Translations under genes and position numbers: made by a program
Shown: in pieces, positions 15,999-25,178 of the stretch
Layout: each line of letters opens with the position of its first letter
How positions within the stretch are numbered: position 1 is the first letter of the stretch
Notes under the pieces: model-generated
What the model saw: only the letters and a program-made list of their open reading frames with translations
Databases searched by the model: none
What the model was told of the DNA's origin: nothing
NCBI GenBank assembly: GCA_045587545.1
Contig: JAZNCN010000023.1
Span: forward strand, 1 to 59,347
Source: Caccoplasma_A sp045587545
GTDB lineage: Bacteria; Bacteroidota; Bacteroidia; Bacteroidales; G3-4614
Length of the DNA stretch: 59,347 nt
Direction: 5' to 3'

Positions 15999-17369
15999 AT
16001 GAACCTGCCTTTGGATTTTACCAACCGAATGAGAGATGTTTTAGGCGAAGAGTTTGACCTCTTTGTAAAAGCATTGGAGACTCCTCAACCTATATCAATT
16101 AGGCTTAATCCGCTAAAATTCAGCGCTACTCCTGTAAATTCAAATAGTGTAAGTTGGAGCAACTATGGTTATTATTTAAAAGAGAGACCTTCGTTTACTT
16201 TTGACCCTCTGTTTCATGCAGGTTTGTATTATGTTCAGGAGGCATCATCAATGTTTGTTGAGCAAATATTAAAAACTTTTATCGATAAGCCAGTCAGACT
16301 ACTTGACTTATGCGCTGCACCGGGAGGAAAAACCACTCTTGCACTTGCTTCGTTACCCAAAGGTAGTTTTGTTGTAGCAAACGAGTATGTAATCCAACGC
16401 TCACAAATTCTTGCCGAAAATATCATAAAGTGGGGCTACTCCAATTGTATTGTTACAAATAACACCCCTGCCGATTATGGAAAATTGCGACACACTTTTG
16501 ATGTGATTATTGTTGATGCTCCTTGTTCGGGAGAGGGAATGTTCCGCAAAGATGATGAAGCTGTTTCTCAATGGAGTATTGACAATGTAAATCTTTGCGT
16601 TGAGCGTCAAAAATCAATTTTAAGTGATGTCTGGAGCGCTCTGAAACCCGGCGGGCTATTAATATATAGTACCTGCACATACAATTTGGAGGAGAATGAG
16701 GAGATTGCTCAATTCTTGGTTGATAAGTTTGATGCAGAGCCTCTTGAAGAGGTAAAGTTGAATAGCGAATGGGGTATTACAAAAGCCTTTAAAGGCAGTG
16801 TACCATTTTACCGTTTTATGCCACACAAAACTATAGGAGAAGGTTTTACAGTTACCGCTTTACGCAAAGCCGACGAAAACTACTCCCCTATCAAAGTCGG
16901 TAAATCAAAATTTAAAACTACACCCATACCAAACAACCTTAAACCCTTACTTAAAGATTACTCAAAATTTGAATATACACTTTTTAAAGATAAACTTATA
17001 GCAATATCGGCAGAGTGTAAAGAGTTTATGCAGTTGATGGAGAGGTTTAATATTCTTCATGCAGGCATTGAGGTTGCCGTTACCGATAAAGGTAAAGATT
17101 TTATTCCTCATCATGCACTTGCTCAATCAACAGAACTAAACATAGAGCAATCTCCTAAGATTGAGGTTGATTACAAAGGAGCTATATCTTATCTTCGCCG
17201 TGAGGCAATATCTCTCTCTGAACAACAACGGGGTATAGCTTTAATTACCTACCAAAACACTCCTTTGGGTTGGGTTAAATGTGTAGGCAACAGAGCCAAC
17301 AATCTATATCCGCAAGAGTGTAGAATAAGAAGCGAACATATCCCTGAAATAGCTCCAGTTCTATTTTAA
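15999..17369 (+). CDS. RsmF/NOL1-type rRNA (cytosine-C5) methyltransferase
   Basis: A 456-residue m5C RNA methyltransferase. The SAM site is LLDLCAAPGGKTTLAL. The two cysteines of this family are present: the catalytic TC in YSTCTYNLEENEE and the PC in VDAPCSGEGMFRKDD. The C-terminal ~170 residues form a PUA-like RNA-binding part ending with LGWVKCVGNRANNLYP, as in RsmF (YebU), which methylates C1407 of 16S rRNA. The exact target cannot be read from sequence. Monocistronic by appearance. Confidence 0.9.
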   Translation: MNLPLDFTNRMRDVLGEEFDLFVKALETPQPISIRLNPLKFSATPVNSNSVSWSNYGYYLKERPSFTFDPLFHAGLYYVQEASSMFVEQILKTFIDKPVRLLDLCAAPGGKTTLALASLPKGSFVVANEYVIQRSQILAENIIKWGYSNCIVTNNTPADYGKLRHTFDVIIVDAPCSGEGMFRKDDEAVSQWSIDNVNLCVERQKSILSDVWSALKPGGLLIYSTCTYNLEENEEIAQFLVDKFDAEPLEEVKLNSEWGITKAFKGSVPFYRFMPHKTIGEGFTVTALRKADENYSPIKVGKSKFKTTPIPNNLKPLLKDYSKFEYTLFKDKLIAISAECKEFMQLMERFNILHAGIEVAVTDKGKDFIPHHALAQSTELNIEQSPKIEVDYKGAISYLRREAISLSEQQRGIALITYQNTPLGWVKCVGNRANNLYPQECRIRSEHIPEIAPVLF

Positions 17370-17421
17370 ATATTAATTAAAGTTTTACAAACTCTTATAC
17401 CCTAAATTAATATACTTTTCT

Positions 17422-17453
17422 TTTGTTAAAACAATTATAAAATGTTATATTTG
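17422..17453 (+). promoter_or_regulatory. Promoter of the YhcH-glgB operon
   Basis: TTTG at 17422-17425, a 20-bp spacer and TATATTTG at 17446-17453 form a full Bacteroidota promoter. It leaves a leader of about 120 nt containing repeated ACAACTAACAACT words before the ATG at 17581. Confidence 0.7.
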
Positions 17454-17580
17454 CGAATATAATACTAATTAGGAGTGAGGAAAAATTTACCTCTTTTGTA
17501 TTTGTCCAATCAGACTAATTAACAAACAACTAACAACTACCCCATAGGGGCGACGTTAGCCGACAACTAACAACTGAATT

Positions 17581-18027
17581 ATGATAGTTTGTGCAATTAA
17601 AGATTTAGAAAAGTTTTTAGGTTTAAACAAAAACTTTGTTACAGTTATTGAGTTTTTGAAAAACAATAATATTAAGGAGTTGCCTATTGGTAAAACCGAT
17701 GTTGATGGCGATAACGTTTTTATCTCAACACAAGAGTTTGAAGGAAAGACAAAAGAGATTGCCAAACTTGAAACTCATATTAAGTATATTGATATTCAAA
17801 TGCCATTCTCCACTACTGAAAATATAGGTTGGAAAAACATTTATAATCTTAATATGCCTACACAACCTTATAACGAAAACGATGATATTGCCTTTTTTGA
17901 TGATGAGGCTACTTCGTATATTGCTTTACAACCCGGGGAGTGTGTTGTTTTCTTCCCCGAAGATGCTCACGCTCCCGGTATTGCAAACGGAAAACTTCGT
18001 AAAGCTGTTATTAAAGTAAAAATTTAA
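17581..18027 (+). CDS. YhcH/YjgK/YiaL family (DUF386) cupin-like protein
   Basis: A 148-residue protein of the YhcH/YjgK/YiaL family, a single jelly-roll domain related to the beta subunit of evolved beta-galactosidase (EbgC). Family marks are the metal-ligand-like LETHIKYIDIQ near residue 63 and VVFFPEDAHAPGI near residue 126. Members are linked to sugar-acid or sialic-acid handling, and anomerase activity has been proposed. Here it lies 21 bp before the branching enzyme gene, so a role in carbohydrate metabolism fits. The substrate is unknown. Confidence 0.88.
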   Translation: MIVCAIKDLEKFLGLNKNFVTVIEFLKNNNIKELPIGKTDVDGDNVFISTQEFEGKTKEIAKLETHIKYIDIQMPFSTTENIGWKNIYNLNMPTQPYNENDDIAFFDDEATSYIALQPGECVVFFPEDAHAPGIANGKLRKAVIKVKI

Positions 18028-18048
18028 AAACCCATAAATTTATTTATT

Positions 18049-20064
18049 ATGGAACTTGATATTGTAAAAAAAGATTCTTGGCTATCACCTTTTGCCGAGA
18101 TTATAGAGGGTCGCCACAACAGAGTTTTGGACAAAATTAAAGAATTAACAGGCGGGAAATCGTCTTTATCTGATTTTGCAAGTGGCTATCTTTACTTTGG
18201 TTTGCATCGTACTAAAAACGGAGGTTGGGTTTTGCGCGAATGGGCTCCCAATGCTCAAGATATATATATGATAGGTGATTTCTCAGAATGGAAAGAGTTA
18301 GAGAAGTATCGCCTTAAAAAATTAGAGAATGGAATTTGGGAGATAAAACTAAAAAAAGAGGACCTTCACCATTTGGATATTTATAAACTTTCGGTTCATT
18401 GGAATGGAGGTAAAGGAGAGCGTATCCCCGCTTGGGCAACCCGCGTGGTACAAGATGAGAAGACATATATATTCTCAGCTCAAGTTTGGGCCCCAGAAAA
18501 CCCATACAAATTCTCTAAAAAGAGATTTACTCCAAAATCAGACAATCTGCTTATTTATGAGTGCCACATTGGTATGGCTCAAAATAATGAGGGCGTGGGA
18601 ACTTATAACCAATTCCGCACCGAGGTGCTTCCCCGCGTAGCTGCCCTTGGTTATAATGCCATTCAAATTATGGCCATTCAAGAACACCCATACTATGGTT
18701 CTTTTGGCTACCACGTATCAAGTTTCTTTGCCCCCTCTTCTCGCTTTGGAACTCCCGAAGAGTTGAAAGAGTTGATTGACGAAGCTCACAAAATGGGTAT
18801 TGCAGTTATTATGGATATTGTACACTCTCATGCCGTTAAAAACGAGGTTGAAGGGTTAGGCAGATATGATGGTTCGTATAATCAATTCTTCTACGAAGGC
18901 GACAGGCGTGAACACCCTGCTTGGGACTCGCTATGTTTTGATTACGGAAAGAATGAGGTTATTCACTTCTTATTATCAAACTGCAAATATTGGGTAGAAG
19001 AGTATAAATTTGACGGTTTCCGTTTTGATGGAGTAACTTCTATGTTATATTACGACCATGGTTTAGGTAAAGCATTTGGCAGTTATAACGATTACTATGA
19101 CGGAGGCCAAGATGATAATGCTCTTACATATCTTACTCTTGCCAATATCCTTATTCACGAAGTTAATCCCAAAGCTATCACCATTGCCGAAGAGATGAGC
19201 GGTATGCCAGGATTGGCACTATCGTTTGAGAAGGGAGGTATGGGATTTGACTACCGTATGGCTATGGGTATTCCGGATTATTGGATTAAGATGATTAAAG
19301 AAAAACGCGACGAGGATTGGTCCCCTTCGGGTATCTATTGGGAGTTGACAAACCGTCGCGCCGACGAGAAGACCGTAAGTTATGCCGAGAGTCACGACCA
19401 AGCTTTGGTTGGCGACAAGACTATAATATTCCGTCTTATTGATGACCAGATGTATTGGCACATGAGCAAGGGCGACGACAATATGGTTGTTGAGCGTGGA
19501 GTGGCTTTACATAAAATGATACGTTTGGTTACATTGGCTACTAACGGAGGTGCTTATCTTAACTTTATGGGTAACGAGTTTGGCCACCCTGAATGGATTG
19601 ACTTCCCTCGTCAAGGCAATGGCTGGTCATATAAATATGCTCGTCGCCAATGGGATTTGGTTGACCGTGATGACTTAAAATATTGTTTCTTGAATGAGTT
19701 TGACAAAGCAATGATTGAGACAATTAAGAGTGTTACAAAATTTTCAACTGCTCCTATTGTAAAAATATGGGACAACAACGACGACCAAGTATTGGCATTT
19801 ATGAGAAAAGATTTGCTCTTTGTCTTTAACTTCAGCCCTGTAAATTCATATACCGATTATGGTATGATTGTTCCTCGTGGAAGTTATGAAACTATTATGA
19901 GTACCGATGATGCAGAGTTTGGAGGTTTCAATAGAATTGACAAAACCATAGAACACTTTACATTGCCAGACCCTCTTTATAAAAAATACAGAAAAGAGTG
20001 GCTTAAACTTTATCTGCCCGCAAGAACGGCCCAGGTATTGAGGATTGTAAAGAACAAAAAATAA
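18049..20064 (+). CDS. glgB: 1,4-alpha-glucan branching enzyme
   Basis: A 671-residue GH13 enzyme that makes alpha-1,6 branches in glycogen. An N-terminal CBM48 domain (GWVLREWAPNAQDIYMIGDFSEW) precedes the barrel. Catalytic signatures are DIVHSHA, the nucleophile Asp in DGFRFDGVTSMLYYDHG, the acid Glu in IAEEMSGMPG and the ESHDQ motif. The sequence resembles the eukaryote-like branching enzymes (GBE1 type) common in Bacteroidota rather than the longer E. coli GlgB. Second gene of a two-gene operon. Confidence 0.95.
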   Translation: MELDIVKKDSWLSPFAEIIEGRHNRVLDKIKELTGGKSSLSDFASGYLYFGLHRTKNGGWVLREWAPNAQDIYMIGDFSEWKELEKYRLKKLENGIWEIKLKKEDLHHLDIYKLSVHWNGGKGERIPAWATRVVQDEKTYIFSAQVWAPENPYKFSKKRFTPKSDNLLIYECHIGMAQNNEGVGTYNQFRTEVLPRVAALGYNAIQIMAIQEHPYYGSFGYHVSSFFAPSSRFGTPEELKELIDEAHKMGIAVIMDIVHSHAVKNEVEGLGRYDGSYNQFFYEGDRREHPAWDSLCFDYGKNEVIHFLLSNCKYWVEEYKFDGFRFDGVTSMLYYDHGLGKAFGSYNDYYDGGQDDNALTYLTLANILIHEVNPKAITIAEEMSGMPGLALSFEKGGMGFDYRMAMGIPDYWIKMIKEKRDEDWSPSGIYWELTNRRADEKTVSYAESHDQALVGDKTIIFRLIDDQMYWHMSKGDDNMVVERGVALHKMIRLVTLATNGGAYLNFMGNEFGHPEWIDFPRQGNGWSYKYARRQWDLVDRDDLKYCFLNEFDKAMIETIKSVTKFSTAPIVKIWDNNDDQVLAFMRKDLLFVFNFSPVNSYTDYGMIVPRGSYETIMSTDDAEFGGFNRIDKTIEHFTLPDPLYKKYRKEWLKLYLPARTAQVLRIVKNKK

Positions 20065-20074
20065 TTTTATTAAA

Positions 20075-20110
20075 AAGGGGCTATCTCAACACTTTGTTGG
20101 ACAGCCCCTT
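20075..20110 (+). terminator. Terminator of glgB
   Basis: Stem AAGGGGCT / AGCCCCTT (20075-20082 with 20103-20110) with an inner CAAC/GTTG pairing. It begins 11 bp after the stop. The following T run is weak (ACAATATTAA). Confidence 0.7.
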
Positions 20111-20153
20111 ACAATATTAATAAGTTTATAATCTAATATAGAAATACAAACTG

Positions 20154-23051
20154 ATGAGCGATATGAAGAATTTAAGGGGTCTTACTCCCGAACAAGTTGA
20201 AGAGAGTAGAAAAAAACATGGAAATAACATTGTTACCCCTTCAAAACGAGTATCAATGTGGAAGTTGTTTTTTGAAAAATTCAATGACCCTATCATAAAG
20301 ATATTAATTGTTGCGGCTGTTGTTTCGTTGGGAATATCGTTTGTTGAAGGAGGCTTTGAAGAGCCTATTGGTATTTTTATTGCCATATTCCTTGCAACAG
20401 GTATCTCATTCTACTTTGAACGTGATGCAAACAAAAAGTTTGAGGCTCTTACACAGGTAAACGACGATCTTCCCGTTAGAGCTATTCGCAACGACAAACT
20501 TATTGAAGTGCCTAAACGCGATATTGTTGTTGGCGATGTTGTTCTTATAGAGACAGGCGATGAAATACCTGCAGATGGAACTCTTGTCGAGGCAGTATCG
20601 TTACAGGTTGATGAATCGACACTTACAGGAGAGTTGATGATTGACAAGACTACCAATCCCGAAGATTTTGATAAAGAGGCAACTTATCCTTCAAATGCAG
20701 TTATGCGAGGAACTACTGTTCTTGACGGTAGAGGTACTTTTATTGTTGAAAAGGTTGGAGATGCTACTCAATATGGTCAAGTGGCAAAGAACGCCACTAA
20801 AGAGACCGAAGAGGAGACTCCGCTTAACAAACAGCTTTCGAGCCTTGCCGGGTTGATTAGCGGTATTGCTGTCGTATTGGGATTGGCTACCTTCTTTATA
20901 ATGGTTTATAAAGAGCTATCGGCTCTACCACAAGAGTCGTTACTACCTGCCCAAAAGGTAACTCTTTCAGCTGTTATTACATTTGCAATTACTGCAATGA
21001 TGAAAGTTTTATTACCAGCAATTTCAAATACCCTTAGCGTTTTCAAAGTAAACACATCTAAAATTATTGAGTTAAGTAATAAGAGTTGGGGGCTCTTTTT
21101 AGCTATTGGTATTATTGTCTCTGCTATTACATATCTCATTGGCGGTGCTATAATTGGGTTTTTCTCTCCTTTTGTTGCTGAAGCATGGGTTACTCCTAAT
21201 GTGGTAAAATATATTATCGATGCCTTTATGGTTGCTGTTACTCTTATTGTTGTAGTAGTTCCTGAAGGCTTGCCTATGAGTATTACTCTAAGCCTTGCTC
21301 TTAATATGCGACGTATGCTTAAAACCAACAATCTTGTTCGTAAGATACACGCATCAGAGACAATGGGTGCTGTTACAGTTATTTGTACCGACAAAACAGG
21401 AACTCTAACTCAGAACAAAATGCATGTTGAGTTTTTAAAACTATTCTCTACAAAAAGCGAAGCTATTGATGATAGCATAAACAGCAAGATATTTGCTGAG
21501 TCCATTGCAGCAAATACTACTGCTCAATTAGGCTTGGACACAGAGGGTAAAGAGAGTGTTTTGGGCAATCCAACCGAAGGTGCTTTACTTAACTTTTTAA
21601 AAGAGAACTCTATTGATTATGCTCCTATTAGAGAAAAAGCAAAACTTGTAAAGCAACTCACATTTACCACTCAACGTAAGTATATGGCAACATTGGTTGT
21701 ATCTGATGTTACAGGTAAGAGAATGCTTTATGTTAAGGGTGCTCCGGAAATATTGATGGCCAATTCTAAAACGGTTCTTACGACCGAAGGCGAAGTGACA
21801 ATGAACAAGATTAAACCTCAAATTGACGAGAAACTTGTATCGTTCCAAAGTAAAGCCATGAGAACTTTGGCTTTTGGTATAAGAGAGGTTGCCGATAACG
21901 ATGATAGGGCTCTTGAAGATATCATATCAGAAGAGGGAGTTAAATTTATTGCATTCGTAGCAATTTCAGACCCTGTAAGAGCTGACGTTCCTGCTGCCGT
22001 TAAACGTTGTTTGGAGGCCGGTGTTGGTATTAAGATTGTTACAGGCGATACTTTTGCAACAGCAAAAGAGATTGGCAGACAAATTGGTATATGGACAGAA
22101 AACGATACAGAAGAAAACATTATTGGCGGCGTTGATTTTGAAGCTTTGTCTGACGAGGAGGCTTTCAAGAGAGTTCAGAAATTAAAGATTATGTGCAGAG
22201 CAAGACCAACAGACAAACAACGTCTTGTCTCGCTTCTTCAAAAAGCAGGAGAGGTTGTTGCCGTTACAGGAGATGGAACAAATGATGCTCCCGCTCTAAA
22301 TCAAGCACACGTTGGGTTATCAATGGGAACAGGTACTGCAGTTGCAAAAGAGGCAAGCGATATTACTCTGTTAGATGACTCGTTTGCAAGCATAGCAATG
22401 GCTGTTATGTGGGGACGCTCGCTATACCGAAATATTCAACGATTCTTATTGTTCCAATTAACAATAAACATTGTAGCTTTGATTGTGGTATTTACAGGAG
22501 TATTCTTTACTACCGAACCTCCCCTAACCGTTATGCAGATGCTTTGGGTTAATATAATTATGGATACTTTTGCGGCAATGGCATTTGCATCGATACGTCC
22601 CGAAAACAACGTTATGCAAGTTCCTCCTCGCAAGAACTCCGATTTTATAATCAATAAAAGAATGTTCCGCCAAATGCTTATAACTTCGGGTATCTTTGTT
22701 GCAACTCTTATAACTATGCTTACGTGCCCTATTGAGGGATTTGAGATTAATACGAGAGCCTTCTCTTCGCTATTCTTTACAGTGTTCGTAATGCTTCAGT
22801 TTGTAAATATGTTTGTTGTGAGAGGCTACTCTTATAAACGAGTAAAAGGCGAAAAATTCAAAGATTTATACCCTGCTACATTCTTGCTTGTAGCACTGCT
22901 TATTTACGTTGGACAAATTATAATTGTTCAATTTGGAGGTGAAGCCTTTAGAGTTGAACCTTTAAACTTTAATAGTTGGGCTATTATAAGCGGCAGTGCC
23001 ATAATTTTAATTTTGGCAGACCTATTTATAAAGCTATTTGGGAAGAGATAG
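20154..23051 (+). CDS. Calcium-transporting P-type ATPase, PMCA-like
   Basis: A 965-residue P2-type ATPase of the inner membrane. The phosphorylated Asp is in VICTDKTGTLTQNKM. The TGES-equivalent actuator loop reads LTGEL, the hinge is GDGTNDAPALNQAHVG, and the M4 calcium site is VVPEGLPMSITLSLALNMRRM. In M6 WVNIIMDTFAAMAFA supplies the Asn/Asp ligands of PMCA-type pumps. The N-terminus begins LRGLTPEQVEESRKKHG, the cation-ATPase N domain. It exports Ca2+, inferred from family. It runs convergently toward dnaB with a shared terminator. Confidence 0.93.
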   Translation: MSDMKNLRGLTPEQVEESRKKHGNNIVTPSKRVSMWKLFFEKFNDPIIKILIVAAVVSLGISFVEGGFEEPIGIFIAIFLATGISFYFERDANKKFEALTQVNDDLPVRAIRNDKLIEVPKRDIVVGDVVLIETGDEIPADGTLVEAVSLQVDESTLTGELMIDKTTNPEDFDKEATYPSNAVMRGTTVLDGRGTFIVEKVGDATQYGQVAKNATKETEEETPLNKQLSSLAGLISGIAVVLGLATFFIMVYKELSALPQESLLPAQKVTLSAVITFAITAMMKVLLPAISNTLSVFKVNTSKIIELSNKSWGLFLAIGIIVSAITYLIGGAIIGFFSPFVAEAWVTPNVVKYIIDAFMVAVTLIVVVVPEGLPMSITLSLALNMRRMLKTNNLVRKIHASETMGAVTVICTDKTGTLTQNKMHVEFLKLFSTKSEAIDDSINSKIFAESIAANTTAQLGLDTEGKESVLGNPTEGALLNFLKENSIDYAPIREKAKLVKQLTFTTQRKYMATLVVSDVTGKRMLYVKGAPEILMANSKTVLTTEGEVTMNKIKPQIDEKLVSFQSKAMRTLAFGIREVADNDDRALEDIISEEGVKFIAFVAISDPVRADVPAAVKRCLEAGVGIKIVTGDTFATAKEIGRQIGIWTENDTEENIIGGVDFEALSDEEAFKRVQKLKIMCRARPTDKQRLVSLLQKAGEVVAVTGDGTNDAPALNQAHVGLSMGTGTAVAKEASDITLLDDSFASIAMAVMWGRSLYRNIQRFLLFQLTINIVALIVVFTGVFFTTEPPLTVMQMLWVNIIMDTFAAMAFASIRPENNVMQVPPRKNSDFIINKRMFRQMLITSGIFVATLITMLTCPIEGFEINTRAFSSLFFTVFVMLQFVNMFVVRGYSYKRVKGEKFKDLYPATFLLVALLIYVGQIIIVQFGGEAFRVEPLNFNSWAIISGSAIILILADLFIKLFGKR

Positions 23052-23081
23052 TTTTTGTATAAAGATTTAGAATAAAAACGA

Positions 23082-23120
23082 CGAGAAGAGGATTTACCGA
23101 CAAATCCTCTTCTCGTTTTA
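23082..23120. terminator. Bidirectional terminator between the Ca-ATPase and dnaB
   Basis: A perfect 15-bp stem ACGAGAAGAGGATTT / AAATCCTCTTCTCGT (23082-23096 with 23103-23117), loop ACCGAC, with A-rich and T-rich flanks. It can stop transcription from both sides. Confidence 0.92.
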
Positions 23121-23133
23121 TGTATATTATCTA

Positions 23134-24672
23134 TTAAAACGGATATTCTTCTTGTTCTTTTAAAAACTCTTCGCTATTATTTGTATTGAATTGCGACGGT
23201 ATTGATGGAGAATTGTTTGAAACCGAACGATTCATTCTTGATTCAATATTTACTATTGAATCGTCATCAATATTTTGGAAGCGAGCATATTCATCCTTAA
23301 ATTTAAGCCACACACTGCCGGTCTTACCATTACGGTGTTTTGCTATAATCAATTCGGCTAATCCTTGAAGTGATCGTCCATCTGGGTCGGTTTGAATTCC
23401 ATAGTACTCAGGACGGTGTATAAAGCATACTATATCGGCATCTTGCTCAATGGCTCCTGATTCACGAAGGTCGGACAACTGTGGTCTTTTATCGGGGCGT
23501 CCCTCCAAGGCACGACTCAACTGGGACAATGCTATAATTGGAATCCCCAACTCTTTTGCCAAACCTTTTAACGAACGAGATATAGAACTCACCTCCTGCT
23601 CACGGCTACCAACTTTTAATGCGCTATCTCTATCATCTTTGCTGTTTAGGGTCATCAATTGCAAATAGTCTATAATTATCAACTCAACATGATGTTCGCG
23701 AACTAATCGGCGAGCCTTACTCCTTAATTCAAATACTGATAAGTTTGCTGTTTCATCAACATATATAGGTGCATCTTCAAGTTGTTTTATCTTGTTATTC
23801 AACTGATCCCATTCATGTGCGTCAAGTTGTCCGCTCCTTATTTTTTCACCTCTTATCTCGCAAGTATTTACAATAAGACGATTTACTAACTGAACATTTG
23901 CCATCTCAAGAGAGAATAGAGCTACTCCCTTCTTATAATTGACTGCAATGTTTTTTGCCATAGAGAGCGAAAATGCAGTTTTTCCCATTGCCGGACGTGC
24001 AGCAATAATTATAAGGTCAGATTTTTGCCAACCTGAAGTTATCTTGTCAAGTTCATGAAATCCTGTTTGCAGACCACTCAATCCTTCGGGTCTGTTTGAT
24101 GCTATCTGTAATTGAGTCAAAGCCTCAGATATCACAGGGTTAATCTGAATTGCATCTCGTTTAATACTCTCTTGTGATATTTCAAATAGGTCAGCCTCGG
24201 TCTGCTCCATAAGATTATCTATATCATATGTTTCATCAAAAGCCTTGGCTTGAACTTTACTTGAGAATGTTATTAGTTGGCGGGCTAAATATTTTTGGGC
24301 AACTATCTTTGCGTGGAACTCAATATTTGCCGCTGAACTTATTTTTGATGTCAAATTGTATATAGCATACTCGCCTCCTACCTCTTCAAGTTTGTCCATT
24401 TGCTTTAGTTTCTCTATAACGGTTAACATATCTACCGGTAGAGATTTATGCGCAAGAGCTACTATAGCTTCGTAGATATATTTATGAGAAGGTTTATAAA
24501 AGCTATCAGGCTTTAATATATCGCAGACCTCCGAAAAGGCATCTTTTTCAAGCATAAGAGCTCCTAAAACAGCCTCTTCTAACTCAATAGCTTGAGGTTG
24601 TAATCTACCCATTGATGCTGATATTTCACTATTTCGTACTGTTCTGTTTCTTCCTGATTGTTCGCGTGCCAT
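23134..24672 (-). CDS. dnaB: Replicative DNA helicase DnaB
   Basis: A 512-residue hexameric helicase that unwinds DNA at the replication fork. The N-terminal primase-binding domain (PQAIELEEAVLGALMLEKDAF) is followed by a RecA-like motor with Walker A ARPAMGKTAFSLSMA, Walker B-type LIIIDYLQLM and the arginine-finger region KHRNGKTGSVWLKF. No intein is seen. The start at the ATG at 24672 (MAREQSGRNRT) is preferred to a TTG at 24699, which overlaps the promoter. Confidence 0.97.
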   Translation of the reverse strand: MAREQSGRNRTVRNSEISASMGRLQPQAIELEEAVLGALMLEKDAFSEVCDILKPDSFYKPSHKYIYEAIVALAHKSLPVDMLTVIEKLKQMDKLEEVGGEYAIYNLTSKISSAANIEFHAKIVAQKYLARQLITFSSKVQAKAFDETYDIDNLMEQTEADLFEISQESIKRDAIQINPVISEALTQLQIASNRPEGLSGLQTGFHELDKITSGWQKSDLIIIAARPAMGKTAFSLSMAKNIAVNYKKGVALFSLEMANVQLVNRLIVNTCEIRGEKIRSGQLDAHEWDQLNNKIKQLEDAPIYVDETANLSVFELRSKARRLVREHHVELIIIDYLQLMTLNSKDDRDSALKVGSREQEVSSISRSLKGLAKELGIPIIALSQLSRALEGRPDKRPQLSDLRESGAIEQDADIVCFIHRPEYYGIQTDPDGRSLQGLAELIIAKHRNGKTGSVWLKFKDEYARFQNIDDDSIVNIESRMNRSVSNNSPSIPSQFNTNNSEEFLKEQEEYPF

Positions 24673-24696
24673 AATTATAATTTCTTTTACTATCTG

Positions 24697-24726
24697 CAAA
24701 GTTAATTTAGTTGAGCAATATTACAA
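24697..24726 (-). promoter_or_regulatory. Promoter of dnaB
   Basis: On the minus strand TTG (24726-24724), a 19-bp spacer and TAACTTTG (24704-24697) match the Bacteroidota promoter. Transcription would begin about 20 nt before the ATG at 24672. Confidence 0.7.
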
Positions 24727-24841
24727 CTATTTCTTTGATTTATCTTTTCAACAACTTTCACGGTTGTTATCAACAATGTTTATTAAACATTTTATATGTT
24801 TTGGAGACAAAAAACAGGTTGTAAATACAACTAAAAGAAAA

Positions 24842-24871
24842 AGGTTATCGCAACTGAACGTTGGATAACCT
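24842..24871 (-). terminator. Terminator of tRNA-Leu
   Basis: Stem AGGTTATC-CAAC / GTTG-GATAACCT with one bulged base (24842-24854 with 24860-24871). On the minus strand it is followed by TTTTTCTTTTAG, 8 bp after the tRNA. Confidence 0.8.
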
Positions 24872-24878
24872 CGCTTTG

Positions 24879-24962
24879 TGTCCGGAATGAGACTCGAACT
24901 CACACGGCCGAACGGCCACTACCCCCTCAAAGTAGCGTGTCTACCAATTTCACCATCCGGAC
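24879..24962 (-). tRNA. tRNA-Leu (anticodon GAG)
   Basis: On the minus strand an 84-nt class II tRNA with acceptor GTCCGGA/TCCGGAC and discriminator A73. The anticodon loop is TTGAGGG (anticodon GAG). A long variable arm is built on GGCCGTTCGGCC, and the T loop is GTTCGAGTC. No CCA is encoded at the 3' end (CAA follows). Confidence 0.95.
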
Positions 24963-24983
24963 AAAGATATTTCTGTAATAAAA

Positions 24984-25005
24984 AACTCTTGCCTCTGCAA
25001 GAGTT
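24984..25005 (-). terminator. Terminator of tRNA-Gly
   Basis: Perfect stem AACTCTTGC / GCAAGAGTT (24984-24992 with 24997-25005), loop CTCT. Read on the minus strand it is followed by TTTT. It sits between the two tRNA genes, so tRNA-Leu must come from readthrough or its own start. Confidence 0.8.
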
Positions 25006-25014
25006 CCTCTTTTG

Positions 25015-25087
25015 AGCGAAAAACGGGACTCGAACCCGCGACCCTAACCTTGGCAAGGTTATGCTCTACCAACTGAGCTATTTTCGC
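25015..25087 (-). tRNA. tRNA-Gly (anticodon GCC)
   Basis: On the minus strand a 73-nt tRNA with acceptor GCGAAAA/TTTTCGC and discriminator U73, as usual for bacterial tRNA-Gly. D loop AGCTCAGTTGGTAGAGC, anticodon loop with GCC inside ACCTTGCCAAGGT, T arm GCGGGTTCGAGTCCCGT. CCA is not encoded. Confidence 0.96.
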
Positions 25088-25098
25088 ATTTGCGGTTG

Positions 25099-25130
25099 CA
25101 AAGATATATTATTTTTTTATTTCTTGCAAT
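25099..25130 (-). promoter_or_regulatory. Promoter of tRNA-Gly
   Basis: On the minus strand ATTG (25130-25127), a 20-bp spacer and TATCTTTG (25106-25099) form a full Bacteroidota promoter ending 12 bp before the tRNA. Confidence 0.75.
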
Positions 25131-25146
25131 ACTCTACTCAAAATAA

Positions 25147-25178
25147 TTAGTAATTAACTACTCTATGCTAATTACTAA
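25147..25178 (-). terminator. Hairpin over the folE stop codon
   Basis: Perfect 10-bp stem TTAGTAATTA / TAATTACTAA (25147-25156 with 25169-25178), 12-nt loop. It contains the folE stop (25175-25177). Being AT-only with no clear T run, it is a weak terminator candidate. Confidence 0.4.

Noticed and set aside
24767..24775. TTATCAACA, a DnaA-box-like word upstream of dnaB, beside AACAAC/GTTGTT pairings
   Set aside because: Only one box, with no cluster, no AT-rich unwinding element and no dnaA or dnaN nearby. Not enough for an origin.
24962..24969. TATCTTTG (minus strand) directly at the 5' end of tRNA-Leu
   Set aside because: A start from this -7 box would fall inside the mature tRNA, so it is probably chance. 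Readthrough from the tRNA-Gly promoter is more likely.
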